A stretch of 64,000 nucleotides of DNA from Avena insularis (GCA_023614405.1 CM042694.1:133367711-133431710); one strand, 5' to 3'; shown: positions 13,272 through 23,944, counted from the first letter of the stretch. Made by a program: numbers and translations. Notes: a model not told the origin generated them from the letters alone.

Positions 13272-13276
13272 CTTAT
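13272..13276. repeat. Target-site duplication CTTAT, left copy
   Basis: CTTAT immediately precedes the TGATAC start of the first Gypsy LTR. The same five bases follow the terminal CA of the last LTR (21153-21157). Removing everything between rejoins the solo LTR as AGGTGCTTATACTAGGG, so the whole complex behaves as one insertion. Confidence 0.85.
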
Positions 13277-14136
13277 TGATACATTGCAAATGTATCTATA
13301 ATTTTTGATGTTCCATGCTTGGTTTTATCCACTTTCTTGTGTTTTGTTCCAACTTTGGAGTACTTTTCATATGATTTCTTGGACTAACCTATTAACAAGA
13401 GCCACAGTGCTAGCTGCCTATTTTCTGCTGTTTTTAGTTCCAGGAAAGTCAGAAAATAAATATTCTCGGAATTGGACGGGACAAAAGCCAAAGTGCCTAT
13501 TTTTCCGGAAGGGATCAAGTGCCAGAATACGAGACGGAGAAGGGCCAGGGAGCCACCACACCACCTGGCCATGCGGCCAGGCCTGGCCCGCGCCAGGGGG
13601 TGGTGTGGCTCGGCACCCCTCGGCCTCTCCTTCCGCCTATAAGTTGCCCTCGGGACGAAAACCCTAAGTACCCGATCAAAAATCCACGAAAGAGTCTGTA
13701 GCCGCCGTCATCTCCATCCCTAGATCGAGAGGGATCTGAAGCTCTTCCTGGCACCCTGTCGGAGAGGGGAATTCACCCTGGAGGCCTTCTTCATCACCAT
13801 GCAAGCCTCCGGTGTGATGCGTGAGTAGTTCATCCTTGGACTACGGATCCATGTAGTAGCTAGATGGCTGGTTTCTCCTCCTTTGTGCTTTCATGTTTAG
13901 ATCTTGTGAGCTCCGTTCATGATCAAGATCATCTATTTGTAATTCATAAATGTTGTGTTTGCGGGGATCCGATGGATATTGAGATGCTATTTCAGATTGA
14001 TTATTGATTCTATCATGTCTTTGTTATTTGAGATCTTGCATGCTTTCCGTTGTTAGTAGCTATCTTGGCCAAGTAGATGCTACAAACTCCAAGAGTTAGT
14101 ATTTATGCTCGATAGTGGGATCATGCCTCTGGTAAT
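13277..14136 (+). repeat. Truncated extra LTR of the Athila-like element
   Basis: These 860 bp match the first part of the adjacent full LTR at constant spacing (for example the CCATGCTTGG word recurs exactly 860 bp on). The copy stops at GGTAAT, where the next LTR begins, about halfway through the LTR. Since CTTAT flanks this copy on the left and the 3' LTR on the right, it belongs to the inserted unit. Confidence 0.85.
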
Positions 14137-15773
14137 TGATACATTGCAAATGTATCTATAATTTTTGATGTTCCATGCTTGGTTTTATCCACTTTCTTGT
14201 GTTTTGTTCCAACTTTGGAGTACTTTTATTATGATTTCTTGGACTAACCTATTAACAAGAGCCACAGTGCCAGCTGCCTGTTTTCTGTTGTTTTTGGTTC
14301 CAGAAAAGTCAGAAAATGAATATTCTCGGAATTGGACGGGACAAAAGCCAAAGTGCCTATTTTTCCGGAAGGGATCAAGTGCCAAAATACGAGACGGAGA
14401 AGGGATAGGGGCCGGCCACACCACCTGGCTGCGCGGCCAGGCCTGGCCCGCGCCAGGGGGTGGTCTGGCCGACCCCAGCACCCCCTCGGCCTCTCCTTCC
14501 GCCTATAAGTTGCCCTCGGGACGAAAACCCTAGGTACCCGATCAAAAATCCACGAAAGAGTCTGTAGCCGCCGTCATCTCCATCCCTAGATCGGGGGGGA
14601 GGGGGTCTGAAGCTCTTCCCGGCACCCTGCCGGAGAGGGGAATTCACCCTGGAGGCCTTCTTCATCACCATGTAAGCCTCCGGTGTGATGCGTGAGTAGT
14701 TCATCCTTGGACTACGGATCCATGTAGTAGCTAGATTGCTAGCTTCTCCTCCTTTGTGCTTTCATGTTTAGACCTTGTGAGCTCCGTTCATGATCAAGAT
14801 CATCTATTTGTAATTCATACATGTTGTGTTTGCGGGGATCCGATGGATATTGAGATGCTATTTCAGATTGATTATTGATTCTATCATGTCTTTGTTATTT
14901 GTGATCTTGCATGCTTTCCGTTGTTAGTAGCTATCTTGGCCAAGTAGATGCTAGCAACTCCAAGAGTTAGAATTTATGCTCGATAGTGGGTTCATGCCTA
15001 TGGTAATCTGGGGAAGTGACAGAAATCTCTAAGGTACTAGATGTGATGTTGCTACTAGGGAGAAAACAACGATCCTTTGTTCATACAACAATCGTATTGT
15101 TTACCTTACACGCAGTTCATAAAGCAATAATCTATTGCTTGCAACTTAATACTGGAGGGGGTTCGGATGATAACCTGAAGGTGGATTATTAGTCATAGAT
15201 GCAGTTGGATGGCGGTCTATGTATTATGTTGTATTGCCCAATCAAGTCTCAAAGGAGTCAAGGTGATTAGTATATGCATGTATTGCTTTCTCGGTGTTTG
15301 TCAATTGCCCCGCTGTAATTTGTTCACCCAGCATGTTATCTATCTTAAGGAGAGCCACCTCTAGTGAACTATGGATCCCGGTCCTTTACTTTACATACAA
15401 TCTACAATCTTTTACTACTTTGTGTTTACTTTCTGCAAACTTTTACTTCTTTCCATTTGATACGTTTAATCCTTTGTTTTCCGCAAAACACGATGAGATT
15501 GACAACCTCATCGCAAGTTGGGGACAAAGTTCTTGGGTTGTGTTGTGCAGGTCTCCACATTGATACTAGCACCGGTAGTGCGCCCTGCCAAAGCTCAGCT
15601 AGTAACACCTTTGAGGTGTTTCCTTGCTCCTACTGGTTCGATTAAATCTTGGTTTCATAACTGAGGGAAACTTGCTGCTGTGCTCATCATACCTTCCTCT
15701 TGGGGTTCCCAGCGAGCTCTACATCGACACCATGCACCAAGCACTTTTCTGGGCGCCGTGTATTGAGTCATCA
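14137..15773 (+). repeat. Complete 5' LTR of the Athila-like element
   Basis: Begins TGATACATTGC and ends near GAGTCATCA, just before the primer binding site. It matches 19617-21152 over nearly all its length, but its last 40-50 bp (after GAGCTCTACATCGA) differ from the 3' LTR. The end is therefore set by the TCA next to the PBS rather than by LTR-LTR identity. Confidence 0.8.
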
Positions 15774-15783
15774 AGCGATTTTC

Positions 15784-15801
15784 TGGCGCCGTTGCCGGGG
15801 A
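15784..15801 (+). promoter_or_regulatory. Primer binding site (tRNA-Asp)
   Basis: TGGCGCCGTTGCCGGGGA is an 18-base perfect complement of the 3' end of plant tRNA-Asp (as I recall it), the usual minus-strand primer of Athila-type Gypsy elements. A partial copy (TGGGCGCCGTG, 15750-15760) and a second near-perfect copy (15852-15869, one mismatch) flank it. Confidence 0.85.
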
Positions 15802-16058
15802 ACAAAGAAGAAGAAACTCCCACGTCAACTACAACGCCAGCAAAGATTTTCTGGCGCCGTTGCTGGGGAGTCAAGGACATCTTCACAAGGGGAGTCCCTC
15901 ATAACCAATCTCTTTACTTTGTTGTTTTTGTTTTGCTTAGTTTCTTTTTGTTTTGTTTGCTTGTTTTGTTCTTCAAAAACACAAAAAAAATAGTTTTACT
16001 TGTTTTGCTTTCTTATTTGAAAACACAAAAAAATTAGTTCCTATCTTGAGTTGCCACT

Positions 16059-16919
16059 ATGTCTAGCCTTGCTCCAATCACTATGTCATCCGAGGAAATT
16101 ATTCTCACTTTTAAAAAAGGAATTGAGGAAAGTTTTAAGGAAGCTTGGTCTAGAATCTCTGATCTACATGAAAAGACCGAGCCTAAAATGATTCAAGGCT
16201 TGTTCCTTAGCAGTTTTTACCTTGGGATTGCTCTTTGCTATAGATATGCTTTACATGCTATTGCGGGAGGATATTTCCTCCAAAGTAATGAGGATGATGC
16301 CATTAATGCTATAAAGAAATTGATCCTCACTTACAATTTGCCTAGCCAAACTAATACTTCTTTCGCAAAAATATTTGCTAGGTTGAACACTCTTGAGGCT
16401 AGCACTACTAGATTAGAAGGGTGCTATAATACGCTTAGGGAGCATCACAATTATGTTCCAATAAATTCTGAACCATCAAAGTGGCTGCCTACAGTAAAGA
16501 TTGAGATAAACACTGAAAATTTTCAAGCCCGCTATGATATCATGTCTGAATTTTGCCTTATGCCCAAGGATATTTATGAATCTTTGAATCTTTGGGGGCT
16601 TACGGAAGGAGGAAAAGAAATATCTCTTGCTAATAATACTACCATATTACATCTTGGAATAGCTGAAGGAGTGTTTACAAAGATCCTTGGGAAAATGATT
16701 TCTATTGATTATCTTGTTATTGAATGTGCAGGAAAAGGACAAATTACACTTGGAAGGTCCCTATTAGAACTCCTTGGAGCACTAATAGATGTGGGAAAGG
16801 GGACCATGAACCTTTCTTCTCCACCAAACAATCACTTTTTCCCAAAGGATAAGAATAAAAATAAGAGAGGTAAGGGCAAGAAAGTTGGTTTTAATGCTTC
16901 TTCATTCGAGAACACTTGA
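16059..16919 (+). CDS. Gag/protease-like ORF of non-autonomous Gypsy element
   Basis: The 286-codon frame starts ATGTCTAGCCTTGCTCC and ends in a Ser-Phe-Glu-Asn-Thr tail plus stop. The first 150 residues look like a shortened gag: charged, helical, with no zinc knuckle. Residues 165-265 resemble a retropepsin-like domain of the Athila/Gypsy kind (hydrophobic strand, a 'xYDIMSEFCLMPKDIYESL' stretch where intact proteases have a DLGAS-like active site, then ILGRSLL-like ending). The expected Asp-Ser/Thr-Gly triad is not intact, so proteolysis is doubtful. The C-terminus is Lys-rich. It lies about 190 bp downstream of the last PBS copy and is the element's only substantial ORF. Its minus-strand relative (62150-62765) has the same C-terminal tail but a different body. 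Function in particle assembly is inferred. Confidence 0.65.
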   Translation: MSSLAPITMSSEEIILTFKKGIEESFKEAWSRISDLHEKTEPKMIQGLFLSSFYLGIALCYRYALHAIAGGYFLQSNEDDAINAIKKLILTYNLPSQTNTSFAKIFARLNTLEASTTRLEGCYNTLREHHNYVPINSEPSKWLPTVKIEINTENFQARYDIMSEFCLMPKDIYESLNLWGLTEGGKEISLANNTTILHLGIAEGVFTKILGKMISIDYLVIECAGKGQITLGRSLLELLGALIDVGKGTMNLSSPPNNHFFPKDKNKNKRGKGKKVGFNASSFENT

Positions 16920-19595
16920 TTCTTTCTTTGCTTCTTATGCCTAACTTAAAGGCGTTAAAGAAAAGTACTTGTTGGGAGATAACCCAAGAGTTTTAGTTGA
17001 TTCTTGGAAGTTATTACCTCTATAATAACCTCTCCTTATCCTTTTTATTTGCTTTTTGTGCCAAGAGTAACCTCTAATGAGAGTGAAGTAATGATTGGAA
17101 AAGTTGTTGTCCCGAAACAAATTTCTGTGCTTCACCGTAAAAATTCCTGAGAGTGTTATGTATGTCGTATTGAGCTGTAATTTTTTGTGCTTCTGCCCCA
17201 GGTTGTTATCTAACTTTAGTTAGTTCAACACTTTTTGATTTGAGCAACATAAGGTCTTCGAAAAAATTCGTCTTTACCTGCTGGTCTGTTTTGACAGATT
17301 TCTGCCATTTTCTACATTTGTTTCTTGTTGGTTCCTTCTTGAGTTCTTTTGGGGAATTGAGCTGTTTGAGGGAAGTGCTACAGTACCTAGTGTTTTAATG
17401 AAAGTTTATTTGGTGTTAGAACTGAACCTTGAGACTTATTTATCTTAAGTGCACTAATGTTGCTAATGAGATTGTGCGAAGTTTTGTATGAAGGGAAATT
17501 TTCAGGTGTATGGAAGGAATGAGTAATGAAATGAAGGATGGACTAAAGCTCAAGCTTAGGGATGCCACGCGTGTCACCCCAAAAAATATCCAAGAAGTAC
17601 AAGCATCAAAGCTTGGGGATGCCCAAGGCATCCCCTTCTTCATCAATAAAAATTTCAGGTTTCTTCCAAACGCTTCATTTTTATTGTTTCGTGCATAGTT
17701 GTGTTTCTCTTGGAGCGTCTTCTTTTTTGTTTTTGTTTTGGTTTTCAGTTTGCTTGGTTTGCTTAGTTTTCTGAATAAGTTAGTTGGACACCCTCTTTCA
17801 TACATTGGTTTGCAAATAGTTTGGTTTGGTTTGGAAAAGAGTAGGAAAGTTCATGCTTATGTGGTAAAAAGAGCTCGTTTTTGACTGTGGCTATGCTTTG
17901 TCATGCCATGCTTGATATTGTTTTGGCTTTATGTTTAGTATTATTTGCTGTAGCATGACTTGTTATAAACAATTGAGATTGCTTAATGTGCCTTGGATGA
18001 ATCATGCGTTGTTTTAGCATATTAAAGCATAGTATAGTGGTATTCTCCTTTGATGCTTTATTTGGGTTGACTTGACACATGCTCACACCATGTTATGACT
18101 GTCACAAGTCATCATAGCCTTTATGATCCTTTAGTTTTCAACTTGTAGTATCACTTTATGCTTTGATCAATGATGTTTTGTCGCTCTACATGATTATGGC
18201 CATTATTGCTCTCTTAGTTTGTCAGTCCCAGTTTTTTGTTAGCCTCCACAACCAAGTATGAGTTCCGCTCATGCATCCAACTCCCTAAACCAAGTTTTTC
18301 CAGAGAGTCCACCATACCTACGTACTAGCTTATGATATTCCAAGTATATTCATGCTTTTGTCTACCTTTCACTTGTTATGAGAAAACTAGTGATTAAAGC
18401 TCTCATGAACTTGATGACACACTTTACTTTATTGCCTCTAATAAACTTGAACCATTGGGTCCTTCTTTGTTGCGTATATGTTTGCAATTTATAAGTTGAA
18501 ATTAGCAGAACCATGTACCATGGGAACGCTTTCAACATTGCACTTGTACTTTGTACCCCGTTGATATCATATCCTTTTGCTTACAGATCCCAGTGGTGTG
18601 AAATAAATGTGGAACTTGTAAGATCATGGAGTTTGTATGTGTGTTAGAGAAACGCATGGGCCGCTAGCCTAAGCCATGCCTAATCATGGTAGAAACTTGC
18701 AGCATCACCATAGTGAGCACTCTATGAAGCATCCTCAATAAAAACCTATGCAAATAGCAAATAAAAAGATCGCTGAGATGCTCATTGTCTGCTTGCCTTG
18801 TCATTTTGATTATGGGAAAGCTCCTGTATCATGTGCAAGGGGTACCCCGTTGGCGGTTCTTAATGATACACATGTACTTACAATGACAAGAGCTTACTCA
18901 TGACTGAAGTTGAGTAGCATGAGGTTCGGTCTTTGTAAGTAAGGGGCATGAGATTTCGGTTTATAACTTGTCAAGCATATCCTCTTAGTTGTGTCACTTT
19001 AACCTTAATCACCTTTAAGATGCTTATGATAAGGGCAATGAGAGCTGAAAGCTATAAGTACCATAATTTTTGGAAGCTCTTTATGAGACTTGAATCCCTA
19101 CTTCCTTTTACAAAAGGCTTTCTTTCACCATTATATTGAGTCTCCACCTTCTATCTTTATGCACCTACTTTGAGAGCATAGTGGCCATTCTTAGTTCTAT
19201 GTGCATTGTCCCAAGACTAGTTGATTGATGCATAACTTGTTATTGCTTGTTTGAAACTATTGTATCTAGTCACTCTTATGAACTTTGAAGGTGTCCTATG
19301 CATTTATATTTGCTACTCTATTGAGGGACAAGCTTAATACTATTATGCTATGTTTTCTTTATGTGAAACAAACAAACGTCTTGCAAAGCATGTTATTCAT
19401 GAATCTTTTGTTTGTGCCTTTTCCTGTTGCATCTTAGTTTCTTTGCTTATTGCTAGAACTTTGTCTTTCATGTTATGATTGAAGTACTATGATCCCAGCC
19501 TTGAATGTTTTGCAAATACTTTTGATCAAGTCTTTGATGGTGCATGTCACCTCAAAAATTATTTCTTTTTATCACTTACCTACTCGAGGACGAGC
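16920..19595 (+). other. Non-coding internal region of the Athila-like element
   Basis: About 2.7 kb between the ORF and the polypurine tract has no domain in any frame. It recurs in reverse orientation at about 59412-62140, so it is a family feature rather than decay in this copy. Short frames such as 17440-17805 lie in conflicting phases. It may hold packaging or RNA-structure signals for a trans-mobilised element (inference). Confidence 0.6.
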
Positions 19596-19616
19596 AGGGG
19601 TTAAGCTTGGGGATGT
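19596..19616 (+). promoter_or_regulatory. Polypurine tract of the Athila-like element
   Basis: AGGGGTTAAGCTTGGGGATG lies directly before the TGATAC start of the 3' LTR. This is the expected site of plus-strand priming. The same word in reverse complement precedes the LTR of the minus-strand copy (59395-59411). Confidence 0.75.
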
Positions 19617-21152
19617 TGATACATTGCAAATGTATCTATAATTTTTGATGTTCCATGCTTGGTTGTATCCACTTTCTTGTGTTTTGTTCCAACTTTGGAG
19701 TACTTTTCATATGATTTCTTGTACTAACCTATTAACAAGAGCCACGATGCAGTGCCATTTTTTCTGCTGTTTTTGGTTCTAGGAAAGTCAAAAAATGAAT
19801 ATTCTCGGAATTGGACGGGACAAAAGCCAAAGTGCCTATTTCTCCGGAAGGGATCAAGTGCCAGAATACGAGATGGAGAAGGGCCAGGGAGCCACCACAC
19901 CACCTGGCCGCGCGGCCAGGCCTGCGCCCGCCGGTGGTGGTGTGGCTCAGCCCCTCGGCCTCTCCTTCCACTTATAAGTTGCCCTCGGGCCGAAAACCCT
20001 AAGTACCCGATCAAAAATCCACGAAAGAGTGCATGGCGTCATCTCCATCCCTAGATCGGGAGGATGCAGCTCTTCGGCACCTGAGAGGGAATTCACCACA
20101 GAGGCCTTCTTCATCACCATGCAAGCCTCCGGTGTGATGCGTGAGTAGTTCATCCTTGGACTACGGATCCATGTAGTAGCTAGATGGCTGGTTTCTCCTC
20201 CTTTGTGCTTTCATGTTTAGATCTTGTGAGCTCCGTTCATGATCAAGATCATCTATTTGTAATTCATACATGTTGTGTTTGTGAGGATCCGATGGATATT
20301 GAGATGCTATTTTAGATTGATTATTGATTCTATCATGTCTTTGTTATTTGAGATCTTGCATGCTTTCCGTTGTTAATAGCTATCTTGGCCAAGTAGATGC
20401 TAGCAACTCCAAGAGTTAGTATTTATGCTCGATAGTGGGATCATGCCTCTGGTAATCTGGGGAAGTGATAGAAAACAACAATCCTTTGTTCATAGAACAA
20501 TCATATTGTTTACTTTACACGCAGTTCGTAAAGCAATAATCTGTTGCTTGCAACTTAATACTGGAGGGGGTTCGGATGATAACCTGAAGGTGGATTATTA
20601 GTCATAGATGCAGTTGGATGGCGGTCTATGTATTATGTTGTAATGCCCAATCAATTCTCAGAGGAGTCAAGATGATTAGTATATGCATGTATTGCTTTCT
20701 CGGTGTTTGTCAATTGCCCCGTTGTAATTTGTTCACCCAGCATGTTATTTATCTAAGGAGAGCCACCTATAGTGAACTATGGATCCCGGTCCTTTTACTT
20801 TACATACAATCTACAATCTTTTACTGCTTTGTGTTTACTTTCTGGAAACTATTACTTCCTTCCATTCGATACGTTTAATCCTTTGTTTTCCGCAAAATAC
20901 GGTGAGATTGACAACCTCATCGTAAGTTGGGGACAAAGTTCTGTGGTTGTGTTGTGCAGGTCTCCACGTTGCTACTAGCACAGGTAGTGCGCCCTGCCAA
21001 AGCTCAGCTAGTAACACCTTTGGGGTGTTTCCTTCCTCCTACTGGTTCGATTAAACCTTAGTTTCATAACTGAGGGAAAACTTGCTGCTATATTCATCGT
21101 ACATTCCTTCTTGGGTTCCCAACAAGCTCTACGTCGAAAGTCGAGCGTATCA
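19617..21152 (+). repeat. 3' LTR of the Athila-like element
   Basis: Starts TGATACATTGC and ends GAGCGTATCA, immediately followed by the CTTAT target duplication. At 1536 bp it is about 100 bp shorter than the 5' LTR because of several small deletions, one of them around 20470 where a short block present at 15010-15060 is missing. These differences suggest appreciable time since insertion. Confidence 0.85.
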
Positions 21153-21904
21153 CTTATACTAGGGTGTGTAAAGCAAAGGTTATGTTTGATTATCTGCATA
21201 CTAAGTATGATGATTCAGGGTTATCCCTGACAGATGTATCGAATCTTGTGGTGAAAGTGTACCACCTCTGCAGAGTGTCAAACTATTCGAATAGCCGCGT
21301 CCACGGTTATGGACAGTTCGAGTGGCCATACTGTTCTGTTGTCAGATGTTTTCAAAATGACTTATGAAATAAATTGTGACATGACTTGACCACAATAGAG
21401 TTGTGACTATGAGAACTAAGTTCCCACTTAGGTGTTTTCAAACTTCTTTTATCTTTCTTTGTTTCTGAACTCAGCTTAGGTTTCAAACTTAACGTTACAA
21501 ATAAATTTAGAGTTGGCATTCCTACTAGAACTATCTTACTTGTTAGTGGTAGTTTGCGAGTACTTAAAGAGTACTCATGGCTTTGTCCCTGGCTATTCCT
21601 ATGGCCTGACTATGACGAGGACTACCCTGAAGGAGGACAGCAGGACGACTACGACAACTAGGATCATCTCTCATTGTCAGCATTGCCTGTGACTCTGAAG
21701 ATGGACCCCACCGCTACGCTATTTATTCCGCCACTTGATTATATTAAGACTAGATCATGAGATCCTTTATTTGTGTAAGACCTTATTTTTGTAATGGATG
21801 ATATACTGTGATATCCAATCTGTTATGTCTCGTAAAAATGCTAATCCTGGGATTGCGATGTATGGCATAACAGGCATCTCAGATTAAAAATCCGGGTGTT
21901 GACA
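21153..21904 (+). mobile_element. Solo Gypsy-type LTR, right part
   Basis: This is the continuation of the LTR that begins at 10078, resuming after the second CTTAT (21153-21157). It ends GGGTGTTGACA at 21904, followed by CCACA, the mutated partner of CCGCA at 10073-10077. No coding sequence is present. Confidence 0.75.
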
Positions 21905-21956
21905 CCACACCTGTGTTATTTTGTCTAACATAAATTTATTTTTGGTTCTAGAAGCA

Positions 21957-22333
21957 GGGTATTTGCATCAAAATAATCTAAACTTGAAAGAAATTTACAG
22001 ATTGAACTTTAGCCGAAAGAATTTTACTAAATCTAACCCTTTTTGAAGCGTTGTATAGAGTGGCGCTGCACTCTACAGTGCAACACCATCGTTCATGACA
22101 TTGCACAACACAGTGTAGCGCCGTCGTTCATGGCCTTGCACTTTTAAAGTGTGGCGCCACCTGTCGTGACGTTGCACAACACAGTGCAACGCCGTAAGTA
22201 ATAGCGTTGCACTATAGAGTGCGGCGCCACTCTATACGGCGCTGTAAAAAGGATTAGATCTAGTAAAATTCTTTTGGCCAAAGTTTAATCTGTAAATTTC
22301 TTTCAAGTTTAGGTTAAATTGATGCAAATACCC
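21957..22333. mobile_element. Mutator-type MITE with perfect 9-bp TSD
   Basis: The 377-bp element is flanked by CTAGAAGCA at 21948-21956 and 22334-22342, the 9-bp duplication typical of Mutator-like elements. The termini GGGTATTTGCATCAA and TTGATGCAAATACCC are inverted repeats, and the arms stay complementary for about 100 bp with scattered mismatches. The centre holds several related, partly palindromic words (TGGCGCTGCACTCTACAGTG, GTTGCACAACACAGTG). There is no coding capacity. The whole element could fold into one long hairpin. Confidence 0.92.
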
Positions 22334-22354
22334 CTAGAAGCACTCTAGTAACTT

Positions 22355-22610
22355 ATGCATGCCTACGTATGTCTGATGATGAAGCCCAGTCTATAAATTG
22401 CCAACGATCGAGTAGCTAGTTCCAGAAAACCTAAAGCAACAACATGGCAATGGATAGTTACATATATACATGTGCATGTAGCTAGGCTTGGAAGGCTACG
22501 GGAAGTTAAGACGCACAATCAGGTCAGGAGTATCCTTGTTTCAGGTTATCGCCGCCCTCACTACTAACTAGGATACACAAACCTAAGGTTCTCGGTTGAC
22601 TGCCACTCAT
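22355..22610 (+). repeat. Promoter-like repeated unit, copy 2
   Basis: Homologous to 8395-8640: same CTATAAATTGCCAACGATCG word, same leader, and ATGGCAATGGATAG at 22444. In this copy the frame after the ATG meets a stop within about 14 codons (GTAGCTAGG in a shifted frame), so it is not coding as it stands. The product of the ancestral unit is not recognised. Confidence 0.4.
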
Positions 22611-22684
22611 TAAAAGGCTCTGCTTAAAGCAAACCCATACAATCAGGGCCTCCGCTTTTGTTTTAGATTTCGCCGTGGATGGAA

Positions 22685-23040
22685 TAAGCTATGTACCTAG
22701 AAGCTGAACCGCGCATGGGGAGAACAATTACGAGCAGTTTCATCCTCGTTGAGTTGAGCTGCACAAATCCTGCTGGCAGCCACACAAGCGTGGGACTCTT
22801 GCCCTACACCACAACAGCTAGCGTAAATCCATTGAACAAGACCGGCGGAGTCGAGCCATCCAGCTAGCTTGGCAACCCTACAAAGAGGCATGTATGCTTG
22901 CAGCTTCTGAATCACATGTGTGTTAATATGGCTAAACTTTTGGAATGTGCGCGGATTTCCTTTTCTATTCATCATACATTAATATTGAAACTTTGTCTAT
23001 AAGATCCACGTCAATTAGATTGGAAGCTATAACTTACATG
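22685..23040. repeat. Unclassified repeat, copy A (pairs with 37758-38090)
   Basis: Starting at CCTAGAAGCTGAACCGCGCA, this block matches 37758-38090 with few differences, including a long stretch around GAGTTGAGCTGCACAAATCC and CACACAAGCGTGGGACTCTT. Both copies are followed by the same LINE-like sequence, so the two elements were duplicated together. The family is not identified. A 92-codon minus frame (22697-22975) is not kept open in the other copy. Confidence 0.5.
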
Positions 23041-23174
23041 TGATTTCATCTCGAAAACGTCCGTTTGAACATATAAAATAAATTTAAATTTTAAGATATG
23101 ATGTAGGAAAAATTAATGTTCACTAACTAAGTTCTAAAAAAATCCATGTTCTAGTTTTTGAAAAGCAAGATTAA

Positions 23175-23793
23175 GTCAATGAAAAAAATAGCGTGCTATT
23201 TCGTCGTTATAGCGCCGTATATCATATTTGGACCAAGCGCTTCGCTATGCAAAATATGCTCGCTATGGCGCTAATCACGTATTTAGCGCGCTAAATTATG
23301 CTATACGTCATAACATTTTAGGGTCGCTATAAAATACATGTAAATAGTGGCAGTCCATCTGCCGATTCTGCCTAAGGGGACACTTTATTTTGGTCTTTGT
23401 AGTTTGTGTATGGATTTATGTAGTGATTTTTGTGATATGGAGCTTGTCATTTTGAATTTGGTCATTACTGTAATATGGACTATGTCATTAGGGAACAACG
23501 GGTTAATTGACGGACTATGTCATTAGGGAACAACAGGTTAATTGGTTAAGCATGTATTACTCCGACAATTTTTTAGGTGCTAAAATCTTTAATATACATA
23601 ATATACCTGTCAATTTTTTAATTCTTTGCAGAACGCTATTTTGGAAAATAGCGCACAATTAGCATGCTATAATGTGGATAGCATCTGAAGGAGAGTCACA
23701 CTAAATTAAATAGTGCGCAATTAGTATGTTATAACGTGCATAGCATAAGTAGGGTCACACTAAATTAAATAGCGCGCTATTTTTTCATTGAAA
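23175..23793. mobile_element. TIR element with TAGCGCGCTA-rich arms
   Basis: The ends GTCAATGAAAAAAATAGCG and CGCGCTATTTTTTCATTG are inverted repeats of roughly 20-25 bp. TTAA stands directly outside each end (23171-23174 and 23794-23797), perhaps a target duplication but possibly chance in AT-rich DNA. Subterminal regions repeat AGCGCGCTA-like words, and two stretches are locally duplicated (GTCATTAGGGAACAAC twice near 23486-23540, and CACACTAAATTAAATAG twice near 23697-23770). No transposase is present. The superfamily is unresolved. Confidence 0.6.
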
Positions 23794-23944
23794 TTAACTC
23801 GCATGAAGTTCTCAAACGCACTCATTTTGGTCTTTCCATGCTTCTAACAAATCAAGTTTTTTCGCTCCACAACATGTTTGCGACTTCCTCCGCCCAAAAA
23901 AGATGCCATAGACTAAAATACGGTCTAGGTATTTTGATTTTATT

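Larger units (their letters stand above)
10078..13276 (+). mobile_element. Solo Gypsy-type LTR, left part
   Basis: This part starts TGTAACATCCCAAAAC, a common start of long grass Gypsy LTRs. The matching end TCCGGGTGTTGACA lies at 21904 beyond a nested element. The flanks are CCGCA (10073-10077) and CCACA (21905-21909), a 5-bp target duplication with one G-to-A change at a CpG. Without the nested element and its TSD the LTR is 3946 bp. No second LTR or internal domain is present, so this is a solo LTR left by LTR-LTR recombination. It is GC-rich at 10740-11640, and its open frames there on both strands are not genes. The parent could be a large-LTR Gypsy or LARD such as Sukkula-like elements; that naming is tentative. 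Confidence 0.75.
13277..21152 (+). mobile_element. Non-autonomous Athila-like Gypsy element (Sabrina-like)
   Basis: The element is 7876 bp between CTTAT duplications. It holds a truncated LTR (13277-14136), a complete 5' LTR (14137-15773), a tRNA-Asp primer site, one gag/protease-like ORF, about 2.7 kb of non-coding DNA, a polypurine tract and a 3' LTR (19617-21152). No reverse transcriptase, RNase H or integrase is present, so mobility would need proteins in trans. The PBS type is typical of the Athila lineage, and the LTR start TGATACATTGCAAATGTATC resembles wheat Sabrina-like families (from memory). A minus-strand relative lies at 57802-62765. Confidence 0.85.
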
